DNA of 64,000 bases from Synchiropus splendidus. Taxonomy: Eukaryota; Chordata; Actinopteri; Syngnathiformes; Callionymidae. Under the pieces are notes generated by a model, which was not told the DNA's origin, did not search any database, and saw only the letters and a program-made list of their open reading frames with translations. Position numbers and translations under genes: made by a program. Below, piece by piece: positions 47,358-59,859 of the stretch. The stretch lies in NCBI RefSeq assembly GCF_027744825.2, contig NC_071348.1:11627563-11691562 (forward strand). The letters run 5' to 3'. Numbering within the stretch: the stretch's first letter is position 1; every line of letters begins with the position of its first letter.

Positions 47358-50034
47358 GTAAAACTGAAAAACTGACCAGGTCTGAATGTAGTATTTATAT
47401 AGTATTTCATATGATTACAGTAATAATAATTTTGTCTATTGTATATCTATATTTGACTATTTTAGGAGTGTTTCTTGTCTCTTAATATACATCGGAATTG
47501 AAAATAGATTTTGAAATGTACGAGACACTTTGAGAATCTTTAAAAAGACTAGTTTTAAATGAAATACAACGCAACTAAGCAACATTTTTTGGTAATATTT
47601 TGTATAATTTTACAATTAGACATAAAATCCTCCTTTTTTTTGTTTGGTTTTCTAAATTTATTTATTTTTTCTCATCGTCTCATTGGGCTTGATGGCCCCT
47701 GACAACCGCCCCCCCTCCACGGGACAGTAGCATCCAGGTGCTCCTCGGCTCAGAAACCATTTCACCTTCACGTATGGTGAAGTTTTCTCTTGAAAAAGTG
47801 TCAATCTTAATGTAACACTCAAAGAAGAGAAAACAAAACCAAGATCAGTTATACGCATGTTAAATTGTATTTTTTTTTTTAAATGAATAAGCGTTCATGA
47901 CAGTTGCAACTGTTGCAGGGACTTGTACCTGAAGTACTAGTAGTTGTGGGGGTGTTACTTTTTAAAATAGATGCAAAGAATGACAGGCCATTTTTAATGA
48001 CGTGGTTGTCCGTAGACCGGAGTTTGACATGAAAAAACTCCATCATGAATTCATCTCCTTTGGAAATCAAGTTCAAGAAAAGCGATGAGAACATTTTCCA
48101 CCTCAGAATAAATTTCCCATGTGAAATCTGGAGTTTCTGACAGGACAAGTCTGTGGAGATGGCTGACTTTTACAGCGGTCCTGACGGAACAATGACGGTG
48201 TATAAAGAAGCTCTGTCTCGACACCAGCATGTGCGTCTAGTCCACAGTGTTATTCCAGGTGTTTAGTCAGAGGCAGTGAGACTTTAGAGAGTGTAGGTAC
48301 CAGCCTTCATCACTGTGCATGGTGTGTACGTGGGTGTGTGAGGTGGAGATAAAGAGGAAGTGAGGGCAGATTTAGCAGATCCCTGGAAACACACCGACGC
48401 TTTGATATATTAGATGCAGAAGCCGAGGGGGCCTGGACTCAGAGAAGAACAGTGTGTGTGAGCGGAGGTGGTGTGTAAACACACACTCTTCCCATCATGA
48501 GATCTGATTCGATTGAGAACCAGGAGGTGCCCCGACAGCGCCACCGCCGCAGTGAGCTGCAGGAAATTCTCTGATCTCAAAGTGTGTTTGGATGCACACA
48601 GAGACTTTCATGTTTTGATGTTTTGCAAATGACGTGAACAGTAAAATTGTTTGTGAAAATTCTTTTACCATTGATCAGTCATGTGTTTATACTCTTCAAG
48701 ATTCATTACTTTTTACTGACTTTCTGGGTATAACAGAGCATTGTGGCCGCTGAAGAATCGCTTGAGTTTTTGATCAGTGTCGTGCTTTCTAAAAGTGTTA
48801 TTATCTCAATTACTAGTTTATAGTTCTTAAGTCACACCCCCAGGGTTGTATTAGAACACTGAAAAGTACTGCAGGAGAAGATTTTTTTTTTAAATTGAGA
48901 ATGGAAAAAGGAAAAAAAACTCAAAACTCAAAGTGTGCAAAATAAGAGAAGGTTCTATTGGGACAACCCATGGAGAAGAAGTTTGTTAGGGAGCCAGATG
49001 ATATGGACATGTGAGGAGGAGAGACAGAGAAGAACAAGAGGAGGGAGGAGGAGGCTTAAGACTAAAGGCTTATTTACATTGCAAACAAGTAGAGAAATCC
49101 CTTGACATATCGCGTCCCTTTTGACTGAGCACATCAGCACAGGTATTGAAACGGCTACAGCTGATCCCATAATGCACTGCAACAGTTAATATGATGTGAG
49201 CAAAAGGTCAAAAACTGACTGCTTCACTTCTGCACACTTCAAAAGATCAATCCATCCACTCCAGAGACGCATCAAAAACATTTCTATTTTCTCATTCAGA
49301 ACCAGTACTGTGTTTAGTCGACAGTGGAGCATCATCTGCGTTGAGTTGCCAGAGAGCACATTCAAACAGAAACACATGACCGTCATTAAAATGATTTTAA
49401 AGCCTCTTTAATGAAGCACAACCTGCCAATGTGCGAGTTAAACACTTTTATTTGTTCACGTCTTAAACAGTCCTGAAGGGAAAGCACATTTTTCTGCACG
49501 CAGCTGCAGCTTAAGAAACCAAAATGACTTCAAATGTATTCTAATCATGCAGCATAATGAGATACACACTTCATTTTTCTAGCAGAGCAGGAACGCTGGC
49601 CAGTGACTTGGGAGAGTGTTTGGAGTGTAGATCTCTTGTGGTCATAATGTGACTGACAATGCTTTTCATGTGGGGAACTCATCTGCGCCACATCATAAGT
49701 AAACAACGGCAATAAATGTTCAAATGCAAACTGCAAAAAAGACGCAGGCGAGCCCCGGGACGGGAGGCACGCCCTTGTGTTAAGTGTAGATGTGTGGCGA
49801 AGGGCGTGTCACGCTCCAGTGAGCTCACAAAATCACCACAGGCAGCACGTCTGCATGTCAGACCTCAGAGCCAACTGGAAGAAAGACGCTTGCAGTCACA
49901 GATCTAGCGTAAAAAAAAAAAAAAAATCACATTGTATTTATAAAACAAGAATACAGTTAACTGACAAATTTATGTTTCCATCTTTACACTGTACCCCGTA
50001 GATGCACAAACAATATTTTGAGGGAAAATACAAG

Positions 50035-50037
<3 letters not shown>

Positions 50038-50074
<37 letters not shown>
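50038..50074. repeat. (TA)n microsatellite
   Basis: About 37 bp of alternating T and A. Confidence 0.93.
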
Positions 50075-50078
<4 letters not shown>

Positions 50079-51175
50079 TAATTTTTGGTAAATTATTGTT
50101 CATTAGATATTAAAGACATTAATTTAAATTTAATAAAACAAAACTAAATTTTATTTAATTTTATTTTTTGCATGCTTAGTGTGTTAAAAAAATAACTTAA
50201 AAATAACTTTTTTAAAATTAATTTTCTCTTTTGCTTTGGAATAAAGAAAACAAATGGTTCTTTAATACTGTGATGTAAACCTATATTATTGAGAATTATC
50301 TGATATTATCTCTGGTATTTTTAATTGTCTTTCTACATTAAAATGTAGGTCTTATTTTTATTATTATTATTATTTCCACATACACTTCAACTCCTATTGC
50401 ACAGCTGCTCTCAGGCACCGACTTCTTTTTTTATGTTTTCCAAGTTCATAAAATGGACTACTCTACATTATGATAAATCAAAAGTCATTTTTCTCCACTG
50501 CTTTTTCTTTACAATTATATATCCTTGGTTGTAGCCAGTTTGAGTTAGCAGATACTGTTGTTGCTGGTGTGAGTCCAAATCTGCCAAAATACATGCAATG
50601 GCATTTTGGTGTCGGCCCGCCGCAGCAACAGTGCAATACAGCTGACCTTTGACCTCTGACCTGGCATTGGGAGAAGAGGCACCATTTGCTGCCGGCTCTT
50701 TGGTGACCTTCGCAAACGTCCACCGCTGCCACACATGGAGGCCTGACCATGTGGTCCTCAAACGCCTCACAGTTGTTGTTTGGACTCACTACACGTGTAC
50801 GTATGGACTTATTATGTCCATTCCATGTAACAAAAAGCCCCGCCATGTATTGGTTACAGTGCTGGTGGATTCTGTGGGAGCAGTTTTGGAAAGGATGTAG
50901 AGAGTTTCTGCGTCTCACTGTGACTCCAGGAAACCTTGCATTCACTTCCACCTTCAGAGGGATGAAAGGCTTTCTGGCAGTTTGAGTTCCACTCCCCACA
51001 GAGTCTCACAGTGAGTGTGTGTTGCTCTGCTTTCGGTGCCCGTATCTCCTGCCTCTGCGGTTCCAGCATAAGCACATTACAAATTCACACCAGCTCCCCC
51101 ATACTCCTTAAAAAATCTCCAGCTCTTCATGTGATACAATCACAACACTGCTACAAAGAGGCTGGCAGGCAGGAG

Positions 51176-51196
51176 GTGTGTGTGTGTGTGTGTGTG
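51176..51196. repeat. (GT)n microsatellite
   Basis: About 21 bp of alternating G and T. Confidence 0.9.
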
Positions 51197-51366
51197 ACTG
51201 TGAGGCAGGATGCGGGTTTGACACTAAATTGGTGAGAAATTCCTTTAGTAGTCATCGGAGCTGCAACACTCCTTCATCCAAGCTCTCGTTCAAACCAGAA
51301 ATGTGCCATCAGAAGCTTTTTATTGGGTGGGTTATTATACTCAACTAATGTTGTATTGTAATCTTC

Positions 51367-51368
<2 letters not shown>

Positions 51369-51408
<40 letters not shown>
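51369..51408. repeat. (TA)n microsatellite
   Basis: About 40 bp of alternating A and T. Confidence 0.93.
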
Positions 51409-51409
<1 letters not shown>

Positions 51410-52174
51410 TGATGCTGCTGCTAATGCTGCAAACAAATATTTTATATTTGATCACATGACATCCTGAACAGTGATGGTCACACACTCAAAGTCACAAGAC
51501 AATTTATGATAGAAATAGTTTACTAAAATGATCCTGCTTCTCTTTTAGCCTCCTAGTAAACTGCCCTGCCAAAAACAAAACCAAAACAGGAGCTAGGATT
51601 TGGAATGTGGGGAATGCCAGAGGCCGTTGTCTGCTTCAGCAGCGGTTATTAGACTGGTTACTGATCCAGCATGAAACCAAAGATGTTATTTTGCTGCATC
51701 AACTGACTACTAGGACTGAAGCTGCTTCTTATTTTCCTTCACAGAACAAGCTAAATGCGAGGCTTTCTTAAATACATGCACCAAAATATATCTCCGTCAT
51801 TTTTTGAAGTGGTATGTATCAGTTTGTCAACAGAAATGACGTATGAATGGGTGCATTATGGATGAAGCGGAGTGGAGTTGTTTGTGACACAGGTGCCTGC
51901 AAAAGATGGCACCGGCGATAACTCACCCTGACGGATGAACATCAGTGAATGGTCACCAACTTTTGTCCATAATTAAAATACTGGCTCTTAAAAGTGACCA
52001 TGTATATTTTGTAGATGGAGCTAAGATCCATCCCCATCCGTTGTCACTTTGGAGCCAACGTCATAATGTGGCCCCAAAGTTTCAAACACAAAGATGAAAT
52101 CCAGTCTGTATGGTTTTATCCTTTGGTATGTTTGTAGGTTACAATATTGACACGCTTTGTCCATGACCGCTCCA

Positions 52175-52217
52175 GTGGGCCGGCTAGATTTGGCCCACGG
52201 GCCTTGCGTTTGACACA
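52175..52217 (-). mobile_element. Terminal remnant of a dispersed 'TGTCAAAC..AAGGCC' repeat
   Basis: On the - strand it reads TGTGTCAAACGCAAGGCCCG then GGGCCAAATCTAGCCGGCCC. The same terminus is seen on the + strand at 60645. Such ends are common in vertebrate DNA-transposon relics. Confidence 0.5.
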
Positions 52218-53384
52218 AGCTAGAATAGCGTTCAAAATGATATAAACACAAACATGAGTCAGAGGAGATATGGCACTTTCTTATTCAACTGTTTGGTCCA
52301 GACACAGATGGGTTGACAATAAGATCTGACTTGAGAGTGTAAAGCCAGACTATTTGAGTATCTCATTTTGAAGAAGAGCGAGCTCATTTGGATCAGCGGC
52401 GCAGACACACACATGCCCCCGTGATTGACAGGCAGCTCCGCTGTTAACACAGAAACTGACGGTTTGTTGCATCCCACCCACGGATCCACATGTCGACAAA
52501 TACACGCACACAGTATCTGCGATCGGGTTAGATTGACACACAGTTAAGTTTTACAGGTGCGCCGGAGCGGGTAACTAGCCTATTAGCTGTGACTAATGAA
52601 ATCTCCACCGCTGCGCCCTGGACTGCTGCCGGGGCAGAGGCCACTCTCCTGTTTGGATAGGCGACGCTTTAAAGCGGGGCAGGGGGGAGCCGGGTCGGGC
52701 ATAAACTGTGTGTGAAATGTGTGTACTCGCCCAGATGCAGAATGAAAGGAGGAAATATGAGCAGAGGAAAACTGAATGAAAGAGCTGAGGGGAGGAAACA
52801 GACAGGTGGGCATTCGCCTCGGGGCTGCACCATGAAAACCCTGTTTGGACTGAAAACACGCTCACGAAAAGCTACGTTGTGTTGTGGGGCTGGAGGTTTA
52901 CCATGACACTGTACACTTCGTTGTCTGCGATGTTTTGTTTCATCTGGGCTGGACTCTAAACAACACATCCAAATGACTTTTACTGTACCTTTAGAGTCCG
53001 ACAACATGAATCAAGAATGATGTCAGGCCTAATACTTTTGGCCAGCTTCAGTCATTTGTCTTTTTTTTTTAAACACTTTTTGTTGCCGTAGCATACAAAA
53101 TACTTAGTTAGTTTCACAAATATGTGTAGAAATTGTGCGAATGATGTGTCACTGAGGTGAGGGAGGCCATGGAGGGGTCACAGGAGGCTATGCCAGTCAT
53201 AGATATCAGACTCAATTGCCAAAATATAAAATTAGTTGAGGCCAGAATTTAAGTTTTTACGTGATAAATCACATGGTTTGATCACTTTGGAGGCTAAATT
53301 TAGCATATGAACCTGCGTGTTTGGTGTCAAAATACTCACCTTGTACCTAATAGAACTACATTTACTGCAAAAGCAAGGAGCCCA
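52218..53384. other. Intergenic DNA, no supported gene
   Basis: The 52560-52900 stretch is somewhat GC-rich and gives several overlapping - strand frames (up to 112 codons) rich in Ser, Pro and Phe. None resembles a known family. Confidence 0.5.
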
Positions 53385-53450
53385 ACCTCTCACGGGCCTC
53401 ATAACTTGATGTGGTGGGCCACATTCGGCTCCTGTGCCTGGGGTTCAGCA
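53385..53450. mobile_element. Possible remnant of the same GGCC-rich repeat
   Basis: Contains CACGGGCCTCATAACTTGAT and GGTGGGCCACATTCGGCTCC, comparable to the remnants at 47300 and 52175. Weak. Confidence 0.3.
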
Positions 53451-53719
53451 CAGTTATCAGGTTGTGCCACCAGCTTGTGAGGTGAAAAGCTGTCTGGTGC
53501 ACAAATTCTATTCTCATCAGTGACAAGTTATGCTCTCAACTAGAGGCATGTTGGATGAAGATTAAGAGCCACCAAAGAGCCGTGACTAATGTACAACTGT
53601 CTTGTGTCACAGAGGCCACAAATGTTTTTAAATGCACTTTAAAACCTTTAAGGATTTTAACTATTTTCTAAAAAATAGCATGTTTAAAAATAAAATAAAG
53701 TTAAATACTGCCATATGTT

Positions 53720-53791
53720 GTATATCATATACCATATACCATATACCACGCGCCATATACCATGTGCCATATACCATGTACCATATACCAC
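53720..53791. repeat. Short tandem repeat of ATATACC / ATATACCATGTGCC
   Basis: About 72 bp built from a 7-base word (CATATAC or CATGTGC), partly in a 14-base higher period, with interspersed CACGCGC variants. Confidence 0.85.
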
Positions 53792-54195
53792 ACCTTGTCA
53801 TCCTGGGACTTACAGATAAAACAACAGGAAGGTCATTCAAAAAGAAAATAAAAGAAGCTCATGGTTGCCCAGGAAGAGACCTGTGACCTACCGAAGTGGC
53901 GTTGTGATCCACTGTTAGCTCCCAACCCACCAACTGTGAATCACTAGTCTAAGTGAGTTTTCAGCTCAGATGGTCTCAGATCATTTGATTTCATCATCCC
54001 TTACACACTGAGTGGTCCACCAGTGCACCTTGTGAAGACCTCTGTCTGAGTCGTCTCTTCCACTCCTCATTCACGTCTGTCAAATAAAGTAAGTGGTCAA
54101 CAAGTGTATGATCCCCCCCCTCCACTCAGGAGACCTGATGAGCTGCTGCTTATGGCTCACTCCTGACCTTCTCGCCACTTGAGGATTTTTGGAAT

Positions 54196-54197
<2 letters not shown>

Positions 54198-54226
<29 letters not shown>
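54198..54226. repeat. (CA)n microsatellite
   Basis: About 29 bp of alternating C and A. Confidence 0.93.
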
Positions 54227-54950
54227 GTGGCTGCTCCCATTTGCCCTTCGACCACTTGCTGACATTGCAGATCACTTCTCTTACTTGACCTACCAGTGCT
54301 GGTGGATGGATGGACAGCGGACCCTGACACCCGACCTTTGACCCCAGCTCAACGCAGTGGCATGTTATAGAGATATTCATCCACACAAAATGCCTTTAGT
54401 TTCTTTTTGTGTAAGCTGTAAAGATTAAAGGAAACAAAGCCATGTCTACCTGACCTGCGCTGACCTTTTCGCTAAAGTTAAACAGCCTTACTGGAGTTTT
54501 TCATGTTGACCGCACCGGACTGCTGAAGCAGTGTGGGGGGGCTCTCCTGCTCACGCGGTGTTAAAGGCCAATGTCCGAGTGAATGTAATGAGCTGGCAAG
54601 ATGTTGCCTCCAAGGTGGCACATTTCACACGTGTGTGTGTCCTTCTGTCACCACCAGACACCGCTTCTGCTTTAGTCATCACCGCTGTCACCTTTACAAC
54701 CCCTCCAAGCTTCTGTCGCAGTTTTGCTGCCCTCGTGAGACGCTGTCTTTTTCCAGCGTCACACACCGTTCCATCTCAGACGTTTCCTCACGACATCGAC
54801 CAGCACACTTGCAAATCTGCCGCCACAAATTCAGAAAAATGGAAACGAAATACTGTTGAATTGCATAATAATCTGTCCTATAAATATTGTATGAGAATCG
54901 TGTGTGTGCTATGGAGAAACCAGAAGAACAAAGAGGCCAACAAAGAAAGA

Positions 54951-54975
54951 GATGATGATGATGATGATGATGATG
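54951..54975. repeat. (GAT)n triplet repeat
   Basis: Eight GAT units. In one frame this gives a poly-Asp run inside a 158-codon frame (54531-55007) that I do not regard as a gene. Confidence 0.9.
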
Positions 54976-56914
54976 GTCGGCTTCGCAGTGTTAAAGATCT
55001 GATGTGAAATTCAGCTGCGGAGCTGAAGGAACAAAGCAGATGTTTGAAAGAGGTTTCAGTTTTTTTTCCTGCTCGCCCTCAGCGGGGCCGTAATTGTGAT
55101 CCATGCTCTGTTAAAACAGCGTTCTATAGGGAGCGACATAAAGGTGTCGTACCACTGAGGTGCTGCCGCGGATCACTGAAGACGTCGCACAAGTGTGCAT
55201 GCTGTTGTCACTCCTTCACACCTGGTCCAGTCCCCGCAGTAGTTCATACTCTTTTGGAGTGCAGTTCTCAGCATGGCCTGAGGTGGGTGCTGTTGCCCAC
55301 CCAGCGCTACAGACCGGATTGCATTGAGTGATGAAACACATCCGTTCGTGTTCAGGTTTCATCTGATGGCTTTGTACTAAACATCAATCCAAAAGATGGA
55401 GTACAGAGCACACCATAAACAAGAGTGAAGATCCGGAAGAAGATCTCCAAAACCACGCACTGAGGTGGTTAGTAATGGATTTAGCTTGGAGGTATGAGAT
55501 GTGTAAAGGTGAACTGTATATTTAAAACAATAAACTAGCAAATAAATGTCTCCATATAATAACAATATTTGTAGCTTCTGAGACTCAGATTGTTGTTTAA
55601 AAAAAAAACCAAAGAACAATTTATTTATTTTTAATCCGAATGTCAATGTGCCAATTTTTCAGATCAACACCATTTAAAGTTTTTTTTTCACCTATAATTC
55701 TTTTTTTTCCATAGTGCATATTTACCATCATGCTATAGATCACACCCAGATTGCAACTAATTCATTAAATAGTGTAAAAAAAAAAAGTGTAAATAAATAT
55801 ACTGATACTACTGCCGTACACTTGTGGAACATGCATGTGGTTGAATAATTTTTACCTACACATTGAAAATGATAAGACACCGAGAGTGCTGCCTTGCAGG
55901 CCACAAAAATACCAACAAACAAAAACAAAACAGTTTTTCACTTGTTGGCTGTGAAGGCCTCAAAATGCTGAGTTTTAATACAACTCCCCGCTACTTTCTT
56001 TCAGTGGCAGTAGTGAGTCGTTCATTTCACTAAAGAATAAAAGAGTAGCCATTGTGTTGCATAGTGATGTTACGCCTTCCCAACCAAGGATGGTTGACAC
56101 CCCATGATCTGAACTCTGGTGAGGTCATCCAACAAGACAGTCCTTTGCTATGTGGCGTGTTTATGGTGAAAAGCCTGTATGAAAACTGTTGTCTATCTTA
56201 AACACGTTCAATATTTACAACCAAAAATCTTCCAGAACTGAACTGTGGAACGTGGAACCAGGATGCTAAGGAGGACAATAAAAACATGAGTTTCTTTGGA
56301 GATTTTTCCCACTATAAAACCATCATGACCCGATGCACTTCCATGTTGCATGTTGTGTTTCCCGTCCGTGTGATCATGTGACATTTCTGCTTTGGAGGGC
56401 GAGGACTCAGCATGCATCCTTCATTTATTTATTTTTGCAAATTTGTTCAACACAACTTGAGTCTGATGCTGGTTTCAGTTTGAACAAGAAATATTGTACT
56501 TAAGGATTCATGTCATTTGACAATGTATTGGTTTGTAAAACTGCGCATGGATCATATATAGATATAGATATATATTTTTATTTTTTTTACATTTTTCATT
56601 ATCCATCGCCAACACATTCAATTCAGCGACTCACAATCCTGCCTTGACTGACCACACACTTCAAGTTACCTGATGTGTGCAAATGACATGGACCTCATAC
56701 TAGTCAAATCAAGCTTATTTTATTAAAATACGTCTGCACTCTTAACATGACACCACAGGCAGAGGAGAGATGTCATCTCTCGGCTGTCAAAACAATATTT
56801 TTTGTCTCATCATAATTCATTTTTCATTCTGTTGCTCTGTACTGATTCAATGTGCTTTGTTTGTCTATAACAAAACCCACCAAAATGTCACCTCTGACGC
56901 TTATTTTTTCTCCA
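54976..56914. other. Intergenic DNA, no supported gene
   Basis: Short unremarkable frames and AT-rich stretches (55500-55800, 56540-56610). Nothing else seen. Confidence 0.55.
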
Positions 56915-56932
56915 TTTCTTTTTCTGCATTCT

Positions 56933-57168
56933 TCACCTTCACCTTCTTCTGCCGCTTATCCGGGGTCGGGTCGCGGAGGCAGCATTCGGAGCAAGGAAGC
57001 CCAAACTTCCCGGTCCGCACAAACCTCCTCCAGCTCTTCCCGGGGGATCCCGAGGCGTTCCCAGGCCAGACCGGAGACATCATCTCTCCAGCGAGTCCTG
57101 GGTCTTCCCCGGGGTCTCCTCCCGGTAGGACATGCCCGGAACACCTCCCCAGGGAGGTGTCGATTCTT
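56933..57168 (-). mobile_element. 5'-truncated LINE (non-LTR retrotransposon) 3' end
   Basis: On the - strand this encodes the end of a reverse-transcriptase ORF with the typical fish LINE sequence GRRPRGRPRTRWRDDVSGLA, WERLGIPREELEEVCADREV and WASLLRMLPPRPDPG followed by a stop. A short tail follows (CCGGATAAGCGGCAGAAGAA, then GGTGA repeats). It is flanked by an exact 18-bp target-site duplication TTTCTTTTTCTGCATTCT (56915-56932 and 57169-57186). Only about 236 bp were inserted, so it is a dead-on-arrival copy. The exact duplication suggests a fairly young insertion. Confidence 0.93.
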
Positions 57169-57186
57169 TTTCTTTTTCTGCATTCT

Positions 57187-59859
57187 CAAAACCAATATTA
57201 ATCTGATATCAGAAAACACATTTTTAAGATCAATTTTTTGTCTTAAAAAGTTGATACTGTGAGTCAGGTCGTACCTCAAAAGCAAAGAGGGAGAGACGAT
57301 ACAGAAATGTATTAGCCAAAAATCTTTAAGAAGAAAACATTTCGATGAAGTCATGTACCCATTTGATCATTGAATTGTATTGGAAAGTCATGAAAAATCA
57401 CATGTTTGTGTGTGTATTTAATTCGGAAAGCTTTCAAATAAAACAACGCACTCTCTCGAATGAGGAAGTAAAAAATACTCTTGGGCTGTTAATACTCATG
57501 TTTACAGTATGTTTTAGTACAAGTAGTTAATCCTGAGAGATGAAGTCAAGCTTGTCACGAAAACACTCAGCCATTTTATGTATTAAGGCTACTCCCATTT
57601 CACCCTCATTCTGTGCCTAAATAACCAAGTGTGCACTTGATGACTGTTGAATTCGGTTTTATGTCGGCGCTTTTAAAGGCCCATCCAAAAACCAAGCTAT
57701 TTAGAGGCGATCTCAATTTTGCCTGTTCATTACATTTGACTGGCTTTGAAGAAGGCTTGTTAAAATGTTTGGGATATTTCCTCTTGCGTTTGCTCTCAAA
57801 AATAACCAAACCTCAGGACCACAGTCGACATAAAGCTTCACCCTTGAGGAAGATGAAAACTTTATTTTAAAGACATGGAAGGAAACAATCAGCATGAATT
57901 TGAAAGCGCGCCACACACGCTGCCGCCGGCCCAGTCTCATGTTTTATGGTAATGTCGAGGCTGACCGTGAATAGAGAAAATCCATTAAAATCTATTGTCA
58001 GCACAATGAGCAGTGAGGAAACGATTATCAGATCCAACAGATCATGGCTTTTAAGAGGAGGACTAAGCAGTTTCATGTGGTCCTGCCAGGGAGTATAAAT
58101 GTGTTTATCTTGCAGACTTTTCTTTCCCAGGAATTCTTCTGCGTCCTCCACCGCAAATCGACTCGCTCTTGTGATGTTGAAGGACTTGTTTGGGATCCTT
58201 CGCTTCGTGAAACAGAGAACGTGTCCGCACTTTGACTCATTACGAGAAATTCAAGCCGTAAAAAAATGTGCCCCAGTGTTTCTCAGTTTACACAGATATT
58301 TTCCCTTGAGTTTCCTCCACCAACACTTTACTGGACCACTTCTGAGGAGGAGATGGGTTTTTTGGAGCTTAGGATTTATGTGGCTGCCCAGCAGAAATGA
58401 TCACTTTAATTTGAGATGCTTTTTGGTGTGAGCATGTTTGATGCAAAAACAGCATCGATAGAACAGGATTGTTTTAAAGTTGCCACTTGAGTCCAAAAAA
58501 GAAAAATAAATAAATAAATAGTCAACATTTTCTTTTTACAAACATTGAATTGTTTTTCAAAATTAATTTATTTGTATTGATTCATTTATTTTTTTACTTT
58601 TGTAAGCAAACAAATGTGTCTTTTTATCACAAAAATACCTGAAAGTACATGAGAAAAATGATGATAATAAGGCGATATAAATGCTTTATCAAAACATTAA
58701 GAATTTAATTTGGGAAAATTTCAAAGTTAATAATATTTACCAAGACTAAGTGCCTAGTTTTTTCACTTAAAAATTGCAATTTAATTATGGGAGGAAAAAT
58801 CCTCTGCTTTCTGACATGCGTTGTGGCACAAATAATACATTTCATGACGCAGTATCTCAGCCTTATAAGATGTAAGCAATGGCTGCGAGTGGCCCACAGG
58901 CCAGGCTTTGGTCGCACCTATATTTAGTGGTTAAAAAATGCTGTTAAAAAGAAGGAATGCACCAACACCTAGTACTTGGGCTGTCACACATAAAGTTACT
59001 ACTGAACTTTTTTTTCTTTCATATACTGAAAACCGTTATCTGAACAACATTCCGCAGTATGCTTTTCTTGTACATGGGTGACGGTTAGAAGTTTTACTGC
59101 AGTACAAACACTAATTTTACACAATTGTCATAAACTGACATTCAAAAACTGCAATGCAGTCAGTTTCGTGGCATCAGTGGCCATTCTACGAGTATGAATA
59201 TTCGAGGCCGGTATCCCTATTAAAAAGCAAAATATATTTAAAGATATCCTCCTTATTTGGTCTAAAATTCATGAATTCATTTGTTTATTTTTTGAGGCTT
59301 GAATCCTTCAAAGAGCCTGACATCTGCCCTTGTCCACCTTGGACTCCAGTTCAAAGACTCAGAGACTGTATCACCTTCTGTAAACAGGAAAATGCCCCAT
59401 GCTTCAGCCGAAGCTAAATCGATGCACACTCAAATCACACAGAACATCAGTCCAATGCAACTAACTTTCCTCGTGACTCCTGCGCTCCCCAACTGGATGC
59501 AACTTCAACTTACCAATATTTTCCTGGCTGTTTCCCCACAATCTGTTTGCACTGCGGCAGTGAAAATTGAACCACTAAAACTTTTGGAGAGAGACTTGAT
59601 GAACGCTGTCAATGACAGTGGTAACTTAAGCTACGGCTCAGCAACCAAAGTAAGTCGCAGGGCTTTTTTTTTCCTGGGGTGCTGGGTACTCTCCATGTGT
59701 CAGTGGGCCAAGTTTTCTTTGACTTCCTGCGCTGAGAAAACTTCAAGTAGTCATCTGAATGTCATTAAGAGAAGTCAGTTACTTTGACAAAAAAGAGCGT
59801 GGACTCGTTTTGTTTTGGACGGAGAAGAAAAACGACATCGGTTCAGTGGATAGACAGCG
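57187..59859. other. Intergenic DNA; possible conserved non-coding stretch
   Basis: No supported gene. The 57620-58120 stretch lacks simple repeats and has a mixed composition that could be a conserved regulatory element, but this cannot be tested from one sequence. AT-rich DNA fills 58490-58800. An open frame at 59299-59787 is discussed under findings. Confidence 0.4.

Larger units (their letters stand above)
47358..52174. other. Intergenic DNA with (TA)n and (GT)n tracts, no supported gene
   Basis: Dinucleotide tracts at 50038-50074, 51369-51408 and 51176-51196. The 173-codon frame on the - strand at 50478-50999 is the longest of this stretch but has no recognisable domain, and overlapping frames of similar length exist on the other strand. 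Confidence 0.55.

Noticed and set aside
50478..50999. 173-codon open frame on the - strand
   Set aside because: No recognisable domain, overlapping frames on both strands, no splice or promoter context; frames of this length are expected by chance in 64 kb.
54531..55007. 158-codon open frame with a poly-Asp run
   Set aside because: The Asp run is a GAT microsatellite; the rest has no recognisable domain.
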